A DNA stretch of 23,669 nucleotides, taken from NCBI RefSeq assembly GCF_000485595.1, contig NW_014577257.1, positions 83,827 to 107,495 on the forward strand. Direction: 5' to 3'. The notes beneath the pieces are model-generated. The model saw only the letters and a program-made list of their open reading frames with translations, searched no databases and had not been told where the DNA came from. Positions 10,748 through 22,700 of this stretch are shown in pieces (positions within the stretch are counted from its first letter, which is position 1; each line of letters opens with the position of its first letter). Position numbers and translations under genes: made by a program. The DNA comes from Priapulus caudatus (taxonomy: Eukaryota; Priapulida; Priapulimorpha; Priapulimorphida; Priapulidae).

Positions 10748-13700
10748 TTTACACTCTTTTTCTCTTAATCTCCCTATCCAGTACTCCCTTACATTTCCCT
10801 CAGTGCCTAGTGATAATAGAATTAGAGAACTGGTTGAGATTTATATTCAATCTCTACACAAGATCAAATTTTACAAACAGACAAAATTCACATCTCAAAC
10901 AAGTACAAATCCTGCTAAAACTTGACAGGTAAACAGATGGCTGAAGGTAGATAACAAAGACCCGATAGAGGGTCACCCTTCTCGTATTTTCACTTCTCTA
11001 CACACAACATGTTACATATAAGGATTAAATCTCGGTAATTATTCCACAAGAGACTTTCACGTTTATTTTTTATCATGTACTGGCTAATTATTTTTTACAA
11101 CCTTTTACCAGATATACACAGCACATCTTTAATATAGTTTAACCATATAAAATGTATGAAGTGTACTTTTCTATAAATGGTAAATATGTTAAATTTTGAT
11201 GTAACACACAAGAGAAAGCATATAAATTCTAGTGCAGGGTGGCAGGTCCATTGTTAACATAACAGCGGTGAACTTGTTAAACGTTGGGAATTACTCACCG
11301 AAAGGCATGAACATGTTTGGCGTGAAGCCAAACATAGATGGCGCTCCAGGGATGAAGCCACCTCCAGGTGGCGGTGGCACCGAGGGCGACGCCCCCGTCG
11401 CGCCACCTGCCGATGTTGTCGTGGGTGCGCTAGTGCCTGCTGAAAAAGAAAAACCACACTCGACGTGAAAAACACTACAGGGAACTACGCTAAAACTCAC
11501 AGAGCCCTCGATGCGACCAGACACAAAATCTAATTTTTCGCCGCAAGTTAGACCATAATAAAAACATTGTTTGTTTGCCCTCACCCGACCGACCCGCCAA
11601 AAAGGGGCCGACTCAAAAATTTGTATTGATTGATCTTTCCCATTCTTTTTTTTTTTACAAAAATTGTATCACTGTACATTATATAAATCTGTAGGCAATA
11701 CATTATATGTACCAAGCAAAACAAACATTGAACATAAAAGGTATCTCCACACAAGCACACCTGAGCATGTAGACACCATGCTGAATTTGTAAAAAGACGC
11801 CCTCAAAAAAAAGCTTGCCTACCTACCCAAACTTTTCAGCCTGGGTCGGGTGAGAGCAAACAAAGAGTTTTTTAATTGTGGCCTTATCTCACATTTCCAT
11901 CACTACATCCCGTTTGACACGTTTACATAGGTGTGATTCTATTTACACTAACCCCCTGATAGCTTTAATGCTGACGGCAGCTTTGTTATTCTATTCGACC
12001 GCCGACTACAGGCAAGGTGAAGTCCAAGTAAACATTTTATTATTTTAACAGGGGACACTATCTGCTCACTAACATAACTAAACTATGGAAGTACTTTTAC
12101 TTAAATATGATTGGATCCACTTCCGAGAATGACATTAGACGTTACCAATCTTACGATACCACACAGTGCAACGCCAGCAGGCAAGGGAGCTGATGCCTCC
12201 TGAAGAACAGGAAGATGACGATGACGACGACGACGACGCCGACGACGACGACGCCGACGACGCCGACGACAAAGAAGAAGGAATAAACGAAAGCAAAGAA
12301 GTCCGGGAGTAAAGCGTTAGGGCCACAACTAAAAAAATCTTTGTTTGCCCTCACCCGACCCAGGCTGAAAAGTTTGGGTAGGTAATGAAGCTGTTTTTTG
12401 AGGGGGGTCTTTTTACAAATTCAGCATGGTGTCTACATGTTCAGGTGTGCTTGTGTGGAGATACCTTTTATGTTGAATGTCTGTTTTGCTTGGTACATAT
12501 AATGTATTGCCTACAGATTTATACAATGTACAGTGATGCAATTTGTAAAAAAAAAAAGAATGGGAAAGATCAATAAAAAAATTTGAGTCGGCCCTTTTTT
12601 CGCGGGTCGGTCGGGTCAGGGCAAACAAACAATATTTTTATTATGGCCTAGTGTAACGTGCTTACCTGGCATTTCAGCTTCTGTAGCCCGCACTTCTGGC
12701 TGCTGCCCTGGTGGAGGCCCTGCCGCCGCCCCCGCTGCTCCAGCTGGTTGCAGATGGTTCATTGGTGGCCACATAGGAAAGCCGCCCATAAACACTGAAA
12801 TACGTGCGACACGAACACATCAACACAGTCCGCAGACATTGCGCGGGGCGCTGGGCAAGAAAAACCGTCGCCTCTGTGCACAGAAAAAAACACCATTCAG
12901 TGACTATACAATACGTGTCAGTGGGAAAGGCCGTGTCGTTGTAATGCGTGAATATCAGTTTAGATAAGGCGCTGCGCAATACAATCAACGCATCATGGCT
13001 GCCTGCGAGTGAACTTCACTTCTCTCTAGGCTAATATAAGTCAACCTCTGCACCTTGTGTTAGTTTTGCAGATCATAATTGTGGACTTTTGGTACATGTC
13101 AATAGCAGCCACGACTATCACAGAACATAAATGTACGTGTGAGATCGCTTAGTCATCACCTTAAAGGCTGTTATCACCATAGTTATCTCCTTAAAGATCT
13201 GTTCCTAAAAATTCCTGGATTAATTAAACGTTCGAGGATAATGGACCGACCACGTAACCGAAATGGCAATCTGTAGGGTCGTACTGGTGGAAGGCCAGAG
13301 AGAGGACCAATTGCACTGGTGAATTGCACAGCAGAATGATTTTATGTTGATTGTACAGCACATGCGTCGGTTGTACAAAAAATGACGGCTTCTATCGCCA
13401 TGTTGTACATTCAGACACTTTTTGTCAATGGATTTTACTATTTTTTTCATTTTTCAGTAAAAACAATCCACGAAAAACTGCAAGAGTGCTATCAATAATT
13501 AGACAGCACACTGCAGAGCAGCACTAACTGGAGTAGTACTGGGGTAGCACATAGAATACACATCTCACCTACTTTCATGGCACACTGCTCGAGGATGTAA
13601 GTTGCTTTTAAGATCCAGGGGGTAGATTCATCAACGCGCGTACGCAAAATATTTTTCGTAAATCTTGTGTACGCAATCGACGTTGCTTAGTTGCGATTCA

Positions 13701-16700
13701 TCAACGCAGCTATTTAGTAAATTTTCGTAAGATTTCGCGTACGCAAGCGAGGCCGTTTTAGGTGCGATTCATCAAGCTAAAATTTACGTAAATCTTTGCG
13801 TAACTTTACACGAGCTGAAGAGGTGCCGTAAACCACTCAAAATTTCCGCAAGTGTTTCCAGCATACCGCAGCATGCATTACTTTATTGAGAAAACATAAA
13901 ATTACTACTCAAATAAAAATGAATAAATAACTACCTTACTACACAGACAGGCAGCGCCTTTGACGCTTCTTTTGTCACAGCTTGGAATTGTTTTCGTTAT
14001 AAGCGAGTTCGTAGTTAGCCGTGTACGTGCGCACGCATGCACTTGTACGTGTACACGCACGCACGTGTACATGCACACGCACGCACGTGTACGTGCACAC
14101 GCACGCACGTGCACGTGCACATGCATGCACGTGTACATGCACACACACGCACCCACACGCACGCCCGCATGCACGCACATACGCACGCCCGCATGCACGC
14201 ACACACGCACGCACGTGTACGTCCGCACACACGCACGCATGCACGTGTACATGCACACGCACGCACGCACGTGTATGTACACATGCACGCACGCACGTGT
14301 ATGTGCACACGCACGCACGCACGCACATATGCACACACACACGCACGCACGCACGCACGCACGCGTACGTGTCGCTGCTTTCATCGAGTGTTGAATGCAA
14401 TCATACAAACGAAAATGAGGACAACTATCACATCTCCCAGCACTCCTGTAGACAGAGCTAGAGCCATATGGTTTATATACAAGAGAAGCATCAGTTTGGT
14501 TGCTATGGTATGTGTCGCAGTGTGATTGGTTTCTGCTAAACACGCCCCTCAACAACCAGCAGCTACGATGGCGTAGTGGATTTACACTGGAATTCATTAA
14601 CATTTGCATACGCAGGTGCTACGCTCCGTTGATGAATCGCACCTACGATGCGTACGTACTTCGTAAAAACTTTGTGTACACAACAGACTTTACGCAACCT
14701 TGATGAATCTCGCTCCAGCACCCTCCTAACGAATATCAACGATATAATAACCAGGTCAGCCAGGGCTCGTGACTTTTCTGCTAAGAACAAAAAGCTGGCC
14801 AAAAACGAGGCGCGCGCTATCACTCACTCTGCGGAAGTTGCTGCGGCACCGCCTGCTGCTGCGCCGCCGCGGGCTCCGCCGGCGCCCTCTGCGGTCCAGG
14901 CGCGGCAGCCGCCGCTGCCGCTGCCGCGACCGTCGCGGGGGATCGTAGGATGTCCATGCGGCACGTGGGGCACGTCTGCTGCCGCTGGAACCACGAGCGC
15001 AAGCAGCTGATGTGGAAGATGTGGTTGCAGGGCAGCTTCTTACAGCTGCTCACCATCTCCTCCCGGCAGATGATGCACACGTTGTCCGAAGCCTGCAGCT
15101 CCTCCGGAGTCGCATCCGGATACCTGACGATGGGAAGGGGGCATATTAATATAAATTAAAGTAATAATTAATATAAAATACTAATTATGAATAATGAAAA
15201 TAAAATAAAGAATGAGTAATAACCGTGTTTATATAAAATAGTAATATTAATGCCGACATAAAATAAAATATTTGTTTAAAATGAATGCCTACCCACCAGT
15301 CACAGCAGGTTGAAAGTTAGTTAGGTAGGGAGGGAAGGAGGTAGACATTATAGCTCAGGGTTTCTTATACATAAGAGGTACAGTGGCGCAACGCCGTTGT
15401 CAAATTTAACATCGACGTTGTGAAAATGTTTCTGTATTTACCCACCGTTGTAAAAATAGATTGCCATTAAATTAAATTAAATTTAGATTGCCATGTGCGT
15501 TTAGTGAGTCATGTGACGCGGGGTCCTACACCTACGGCACGCCTTTGAATCCATCATGCGCGTTTTTTCCCCAAACTGGCCATTACCTCCTTTGTCTAAT
15601 TTTCCCTCAGAAGAAACCATGCAGCTAACATGCCCAACAGACAGGTGGCTAACGAACATAAACCTATTGGAAGATAACTGAACTATAGCAGAGGTTTCTC
15701 TAAAAGCAAGCGCACTGTGAAGTTAGCCATACTTTAACTTATACACTGCACATGTTACTGTTGTTGTAATACAGAGCCCTTCAGGTTTCATCTCATCTCT
15801 CTCCTGATACGTGTACTCCTATACCTAGTACTTTTTAAAACGAGTACCATATTGTATATTCGTATATTACCACATAGAATATAGTATATTACTATATAGT
15901 ATATAGCATGTTACTATATAGTATTTTAGTAGTTTCAATATGATACAGTAGAATAAATCCCCTGCTAGGGAAGCTTCATCTATCTACTACGTGCACGGAT
16001 CACGTACAGCGTGTTCATGTTTCGAATGGCCCTTCTCGACATGATGACATCATTCAGTGCTTTCTTGAACGCTCTGCAACAAGACAACGAGAGTAAAATG
16101 TTAGCAGATGACAATCGTAGCGCGCTCGCATTAGTTATATCGAATAATGGCAAAGAATTACTTTTCTTCAAAGCATTCTGGTCGATGACCTTTGTTGAGA
16201 ACTATCAAGTTCATTGGAAATCTAACAGAGTGTCTCTGTACTATTATCCTCAAGCATCACTTTATAACATAGTACACAATACACATCAGATAATAATTTA
16301 ACCACATTTTAGCTAAAACTGTCTAAAAGAAGTGAAACAGCACTGGCAATTACTTTAATTAGTATTGCATAACAGCATTAGATGAGACAAGAGTAGATAA
16401 ACAAATAACAAGACACACAAAAAATACCGAGGCAAATCACTAATATGGTGAAAATCAGCTGGTGCTACAATCGATTACTAACAAACACGTGGAGATGAGT
16501 TGCTGACAAAAGGTGCCAACAGAGACATTTCACGTGGTCCAGCCGCATGACCCCGGAAGTATCCGCGAGGTCAGGGGACTAACCTGATAGTGAGATACAT
16601 CGGCCGAATGACAAACAGCGGGAATGTGTGAACTTTGATCATTATGACCACAAACAGCATGTAGAGAACTACCTTTGTCATCCCTGAAACGAGAACGGTA

Positions 16701-19700
16701 TTGCAACGCGTCAGTCACCTTCACAATTGTGCTCGTTCACAGATCTACAATGCGGGTGAGATGTGTGAACACCATCCTTCCTGAACAGTAACCAAGCTAC
16801 CAACAACCGCCCACCGAAGTAACAAATGTGACGAAAAAAATTCCTCTAATAAGATCAATTGAAGATTTTCACACAAGCCTGATAAACTTGCATTCATGAG
16901 GGGCAGCCAATGCACACGTCACAAAATGTTTAAAAAAACCTGAATTTGCTTCAGATTAATCAATCCTGGCAATACCGTGCATAGCTATCACTTCACATAG
17001 TTAATTATACAGCTGGCCTATTTTTAATTTGATATCAAATCACATCACCATATTCTTTCTTCCTTAATTGCTTACACCAGATGAAATATTTCTGTAATGT
17101 CATAATTGTTAATCACACAGCACAGCCATTACAGAATAATACATATTCCAATTGCGAAATAATTCCTTGTGTTACTGACGATGTTACAAAAGTATGACCA
17201 TGCTACTAAATAGTAGTATGCTCTCAATATTACCTATCATAGACTCAATATATCAATTCACACATTTTGACTTGGCTGATATGCACACGTGTGTGCACAC
17301 ACACACACACAACCACACACATGCACGCACGCACGCAGGCACTCACGTGCAGATGGATTTAAATAAAGTGCCTGTCACTGCGACAGTACACGCGCGCGCT
17401 ATGTTTCTGACTCAGTCTCTACCCACCCATCATGAGGTCTGTGTACAGCAGGTAGACAGCCTTGTTGTCCCAAGGATTCTCACTCTGAAGGTCTATCGTG
17501 TGCAGCACATACTTGACAAAGATGTTTATGACTACTGTCAGCAGTATGGCATACTGAAACAGAAAGTGGTTGGAATTCATCAAGCACGTTCATAGTATTC
17601 CATTACAGCATTAAGAAGCATTCTTTCCTCTCTAAAACAAGACCAACCGCTTCTGTCAGGCTGACATTCTGTCAACGACACTGCTAGGCTGAGATATTGG
17701 ATCGTAATCATGCCTCCTACAAGACTCCTCTTGTTTTAGAGAGCAAAGAATGCTGCTTGATGCAATACTATGAAGTTATTCTAGACTTGCAGTTAAAGTA
17801 GAATAACTTTGCCGTAAAATAGCACCATTTTCCCGTTTTCGCGTTGTGCATTCTAGGTATTATAAGCTCTTGATAATATACATCTGTAGTAGCAAAACCA
17901 ATTCGTTTTAAACACAGTAGACATAATCCTATAAAATGTCCTACCTCAAAACCGAAGACGAGCTGTACAGATGCTCCCTTGGTCAGAGTACTATGGTATG
18001 CGTGATGCACAAAATACATGTCCAGGGCTCCTAGAAGACTCAGCAATGCTGCAATTTAGTGAAAAAATACAGAACTGAGAAAATTTCTCTTAAATGTATA
18101 CTTATTTACAAACACCTGTACCATTTAAATAACAAGACAATTCTAGGCTATCAAGTGATCCCTATGCACTGTGACCCTACATATTAGATGTGAAGGTTTA
18201 ACATGTTTGCCTTAAGAGATTTTTTACCAATGAACCCTACCAGTGATGATTTGGCTGCCAATGCAACTATTACTATCAATGCTCTGACACAACAGTCTGC
18301 ATTATGAAAGCAATGCATTCCAGACAGAATGTTTCTAAAGTAAAATTCCATAACACAAATGGAACTTTCCCACTCACTTCAAGTTTATATTTAGAGATGC
18401 ACCCCCCTTAAGTCTCTTAGGGCAAAAAGTTATCTAACAGGCTAGTGGCACATTTCAAGACTGGACCGACTTACTTGTTGGTAGCTGGCTGCATGCATGT
18501 TACAATGATTTTATTGACAGAAATCAAGCACGCCACTTTTTATGGAGAAATACCTGCTCATTTCCTTGCAAGACTTCATTCCGTAAGAACAAGTTTTCAT
18601 TGAGTATCACGAGTTTACGATATATAGTAGTATAGCCGTAATGATTTACATATTTCACCCGGGCAAATGTCAGTAACTCGAGTTTCCATAATGCCAGGTA
18701 TTTCTGTACATAAATCCTATTGGACATGTTGGACAAAAGCGTAAACTAACAATGATAAACCTAAATTAATACTTACAAACAACTCGTATGTGGAACACCC
18801 AAGATATAATTGGACTCCGCTCCATCTAAAATAGACATTTCTATTATCAAAGCTGAATATTGTATGTAGTACACTAGTACTATAATATATATACATTTAT
18901 ATATATATACAGGGGTCGAAATAAGCGATGGTCCGATGGTCCGGGGCCATCAAATAATCAGGAGGACCATCAGATTTTCAAAGTCAATGGAATGACGGAC
19001 CATTGAATATTTTGGTCCCATTTTACCGTAATTTTCTTTGAAGTTTCCACGTTCCAATATACTATTAAAGTGAATAAACAATTACTGTATCGTTTGATAT
19101 ATTCATTGTACAGCGAACGAGTTTGGCACTCGCCCGCTCGCCAATGTCGAGTGAAAATAATATCGGGCGAGTAAAAGCTAAAGCTGACTCGCCCATGTTG
19201 GCGAGTAAAAATAATTGTCTAAAACTTTAAGCAAATGTTGGTTCCTTACGTTATATATCCAAACATTGATGAAAAACAGTTCTAGCGATTGTGAAGGGCA
19301 GCTATCCCACGCCATCCTCATTTTATATTATCAAAGGTCGCCGACAGTCAGCACAGCATGGCTGTGTATACGTGCTTGGGGCGGCATATTGATTGATGTA
19401 CGGGGGAGGGGGGGAGTGAAAGATTGTTTAAAAGTCGCGTGGGGCATGTTCATTATAGGGGGTGGGCACCCTGGGATCAGAGGACGACAGCAAAATTATT
19501 TCCTGGAATTGAGGAAAAAGCTTCAATCGGGAATGACACACAATGAGCCGTTAAGGTCCTCTTTTGTTTCAGTGCATATCATATTACCAGGAGTGTATAA
19601 TAATATAGAGATCTATATTATATAAATAGTTATATAATATAGATCTCTATATTATACACTCCTGGTAATATGATATGCACTGAAACAAAAGAGGACCTTA

Positions 19701-22700
19701 ACGGCTCATAGATTGCAAGTAAATTTTGTACAGATATGAAAATAATTAAGCGTCGAGGCCTGCGTTAATTCAGTTGGCATATAGATTAACTTATTAACCA
19801 CATTACTTTGCCTTAGCATTGTACTTGTATAACTTGGCAGAGACTGAGCAGTTCAACCCTCAGCAATTTGAAGTTTATTGTTTCTATTTTTTTAATTAAG
19901 TATTTTGGTGTCCCCAAAGATTAAAATACTCAACTCAAAAATGATATTTTTGTGATGAAGATTGTTTAATAATGCTGCCTCAGAGTGCAGGAAATTGCAT
20001 CTAAGAGGTGTAATTTTCAAATAAAAATTCTGGGGGAGGGCCCCCGGACCACGCCTAATCATGGACCCCTTCCCGAACCCACATCGCTATGACAGTTAAC
20101 ATAAACAAGTTGCACCACAAGTGAATAAGATCATCTCAGCTACCCATGATGACAAGAGCAAGCTATGTTTCCTGTTTCAGTACTCACATAATCTACTCTA
20201 TCTTCAGCAAGCCAGTGAAAACACTTGAGGAATAGGAGGAGCGTGAACATGGCAACGAACCGCGGACTGAAGTCATCCCGGAACACGGTGAAGGCCAGGC
20301 ACGTCTCTGTGACTGCGTACCAAGACCGCTCAATCAAATGCTGCAAGGAACAACAAAAACGGATATAAAATATTCATTAAGGATTCCGCAAATTCATTTC
20401 ACGTGACCATTGTGGTAAATATTGTATACTAGCCAGTGCTGCGTGTTTGACTATCTAGGATACACACAACGATACTCAACGGAATATAAAAGCTACATCC
20501 TTTAGCAGCATAGTTTCATATAAAAAAAAAGAAACATAACACAAATCACAATTCAGTAACAGTTATTTAATAAGCACTCCACAATACCAATTTGTAAGCA
20601 TTTACATTTGAGTCCTGGTTGGTTGGATAGTTTGCTAGGTAGTTCTCTTGAAAGTATCGTGACATGCATATATATGCAGAATATGCATGTATTGTGAAAA
20701 AGATCCTGTTGTGAGCTACTCATATCATCTCACCCTTACTAATTACACTGCCATGTCTGCTGGTACAAACCTCCATTTCTGCAGCTCGTAATTGCCCAAA
20801 AAAGAATTTTCGCAGCAGCTTCCCAGCAAGAACAACAAACACCAATGCCTGAACATATAGAACCTGAAAGGGAATTTTAAAAATTAGCAATCACCAATGT
20901 GTATTTTGATATTATGATTTTAGATGGCTGCTCCCAAGACAACAGACGCAAAGCTGTTTTTTGATCTGAAGCACATTTTAGAAATATTAGAAAACGTGTG
21001 GAGTCACAGGGGTAGAAATTAACTTTTGAACAAGGGAGTCCAACGGACTCGCTGCCCTCAAAATGAGGGAGTCTGTAGTCTGAAGTCCAAAATTAAAGAT
21101 TTGCTGAAAAAATATGGTAATTACTCGAGGCCGTGCTCTGGAACGAACTAGTTAGTATAGCAGAATTTTCAGGGAGTCACACGGACTCGTCACTCCTGTA
21201 TATGTCTAATCAGGGAGTCCGACAGTACATCAGGGAGTATTTGACTCCAGACTCGCGTTAATTTTGCACCCTGGAGTCAACATATTTTCAAAACAAACAA
21301 CACCACAATGATGCATATGAAAAAGCTGGCTAGTAATTCAAGATAAATGGTGGCTTTGTGGGTAGCACTTTCACCTCGGAATTTAAAGTAGATAGATAAC
21401 ATAAAATTGAAATATTTATCAATAGGATTAAATACAGCATTTCGCAATGCATTGGCATTGCTCTTGTAGAAATTGAGGAAAAACACTGCTCAAGTTGAAC
21501 AAGGAATCACCATGTTGCAAAGGTATTGCTATTTGAAACCGTCTTGTTATGACTTTTCACGTTTAGCTAACAACGTGTACCACACGATGTATGGCATCAC
21601 AGGCACTTGGAACATCTCAATATATATATAATGCTAAATAAATACGAAATCTATTTACTACCAAAGTGTTAATGTTTCTCTACTCTATTTCACCTATAAT
21701 CACCTGTAAATGCCGGTCAAATGCTCATCTGCAACACACAAGTACACCGCACGCTAGCTGCTGCACAGTGACACATAAATATATAGTTATATTAGCAGAT
21801 AGGAAAGCGTGCTGCCAAAATTCGCTTGACGCTCGCTTGATTTCACACGAATACATTTAACCATTCTACTCCATCTTTGTTTCTATTTGAAGGGCAGTGT
21901 TCACTTGTTATAAAACATACTCTCTGTGTTCGTAACCGAGTGTGTCACGCGAAATCACACAAAGCCTGACGAAATTCTTGCGTTCGCGTCCGTTGCGCAG
22001 TTTATGTAAATGGCTGCAAGTACAGGGCTATAGGCGGCACACTGCATTTTTGGGAAACTACCACGCTGCTTTCCAACTCCCGTACGCAGCTCGTCAAGCC
22101 GCCAGTGGAACGTTGCAATAATGCGGCCGCAAAAATGAGGTCAGAAAGAGCGCGGTGGGTGTTTCCTGATTCGCGCCATTTACATAAACTGCGCAAAGGG
22201 AGCGAACGCGAGAATTTTGTCAGGGCTGTTGTGTGATTTCGCGTGACACAGCTCGTTTACGAACACAGACAGTATGTTTTTATAACAAGTGAACACTGCC
22301 CTTCAAATAGAAACAAAGATGGAGTAGAATGGTTGAATGTTTGTGTTGTATTCGTGTGAAATCAAACGAGCGTCGAGCGAATTTTGGCAGCACGCTTTCC
22401 TACCTGCTATATATTTATGTGTCAGTGTGCAGCAGCTAGCGTGCGGCGGCCAGCGTGTGACAGTGTGTTGCAGATGAGCATTTGGACGGCATTTACAGAA
22501 AATTGTCGGCAATAATAGGTGAAAGAGAGTAGAGAAACATTAAGACTTTGGTAGTAAATAGATTTCGTATTTATTTAGCATTATATTTTATTGAAACGCT
22601 CCAAGTGCCTGTGTACGGCATAGTAGATAAATAATTGCATAATAATATTGAATAAGCTCGTATTCTTACCGCCATACTAGGGTTCGACTTAGTCAAATAA

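Larger units (their letters stand above)
12795..14827 (-). other. HRD1 intron 9, the longest intron (2033 bp)
   Basis: Contains a terminal-repeat element around 13620-14715 with a Z-DNA-prone tract in its middle (both listed separately). The 12795-13610 part is unremarkable AT-rich DNA with no exon. Confidence 0.85.
18826..20187 (-). other. HRD1 intron 3
   Basis: 1362 bp. Holds a CAGGGGTCGAAAT block (from 18910), an iterated GGCGAGT block (about 19125-19215) and a large palindrome (19543-19709), each listed or discussed separately. A GGGAGGGCCCCCGGACC sequence near 20034 looks like transposon-derived DNA. Confidence 0.8.

Noticed and set aside
12135-12354. Acidic or Ser-rich repeat protein from the (GAC)n run
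   Set aside because: Trinucleotide repeat in an intron between two MITEs; HRD1 exons 10 and 11 join in frame without it.
13905-14609. Long overlapping open frames on both strands (up to 234 codons) with His/Thr/Arg or Cys/Val/Arg repeats
   Set aside because: They are a by-product of an alternating CA/CG tract that lacks stop codons; all frames are open together.
14820-15080. Stand-alone small RING protein
   Set aside because: The frame has no ATG at its apparent start, and its 3' end runs through a GTGAGT donor. It is exon 9 of HRD1.
18910-20090. A single intact hAT element filling intron 3
   Set aside because: A left-type end is present at 18910, but no matching CTTATTTCGACCCCTG-like right end or 8-bp duplication was found.
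20341-20346. ATG just before exon 3 as an alternative HRD1 start
   Set aside because: It lies in the acceptor sequence of intron 2 (CTTGCAG); exons 1 and 2 upstream match HRD1 and join in frame.
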